Assembly (NCBI GenBank): GCA_902475855.1
Contig: CABSBF010000044.1
Coordinates: forward strand, 1 to 13,707
Source: an uncultured Eubacteriales bacterium
Lineage (GTDB): Bacteria; Bacillota; Clostridia; Oscillospirales; Oscillospiraceae
Direction of reading: 5' to 3'
Length of the DNA: 13,707 nt
Below the pieces are notes generated by a model. That model was not told where the DNA came from. It saw nothing but the letters and a program-made list of their open reading frames with translations, and ran no database searches. Both the position numbers and the translations under genes were made by a program. Positions within the stretch are counted from its first letter, which is position 1. Each line of letters starts with the position of its first letter. Below, piece by piece: positions 13,655 through 13,707 of the stretch.

Positions 13655-13707
13655 GAAATTCAGCGGAGCTGATGCTTCAAAAGTGTAAATCTTCCGTCGA
13701 AATATAC
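13655..13707. other. Window end after the noc terminator
   Basis: These 53 bases hold no recognisable gene start, ribosome site or promoter. The region is probably the beginning of the next intergenic space. Confidence 0.4.

Noticed and set aside
1..13707. CRISPR array, transposon, phage or anti-phage defence genes
   Set aside because: I found no regularly spaced repeats, transposase or integrase motifs, or terminal repeats. The gene content is core metabolism and chromosome biology.

Overview
The window is about 13.7 kb of bacterial chromosome with moderately high GC. It carries eleven intact protein genes, packed in short operons with Shine-Dalgarno sites of the AGGAGG type and sigma-A-like promoters. 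CsoR, RqcH, Mini-RNase III and a Noc-type ParB homologue together point to a low-GC-lineage Gram-positive (Firmicutes). Base composition and the sequence style of RqcH, MrnC and the aspartate aminotransferase suggest a gut-type Clostridia member, perhaps Oscillospiraceae/Ruminococcaceae; that placement is inference. I see no insertion sequence, phage gene, CRISPR array, tRNA or rRNA, so this reads as core genome.

Layout. Positions 1-2157 (minus strand) hold a purine salvage/GMP operon, xpt-guaA. It has its own promoter close to xpt and a hairpin after guaA at the window edge. Positions 2158-2420 are a divergent intergenic region with a cluster of dyads and a textbook CsoR-type operator lying inside a perfect consensus promoter. 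Positions 2421-5229 (plus) hold csoR-copA, a self-regulated copper export operon whose ATPase has metal-binding domains at both ends. A bidirectional terminator separates it from mrnC-rqcH (5279-7424, minus), which pairs a 23S rRNA maturation RNase with the ribosome quality-control factor RqcH. Divergently follow an aspartate aminotransferase of the AspT type and an EamA/DMT permease (7632-9808, plus). A second bidirectional terminator precedes a minus-strand gene for a P-loop NTPase fused to a CYTH-like triphosphate-tunnel domain (9945-11051). Then come a membrane-anchored endonuclease/exonuclease/phosphatase-fold protein (11276-12532, plus) and noc (12773-13588, plus).

How the parts work together. 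Xpt and GuaA are two routes to guanine-type nucleotides: Xpt makes XMP from xanthine and GuaA converts XMP to GMP, so the two enzymes are consecutive steps. CsoR senses Cu(I) and releases the promoter so that CopA can pump copper out. MrnC and RqcH both act on the large ribosomal subunit. The remaining genes share no obvious pathway.

Most of the window is housekeeping. The least-described item is the NTPase-CYTH fusion. The most interesting non-coding material is the dyad cluster between xpt and csoR and the repeat/dyad-rich leader of noc. Several gene starts needed correction: xpt begins at an internal ATG, csoR at 2421, the NTPase-CYTH gene at a TTG, and mrnC probably at a non-ATG codon.
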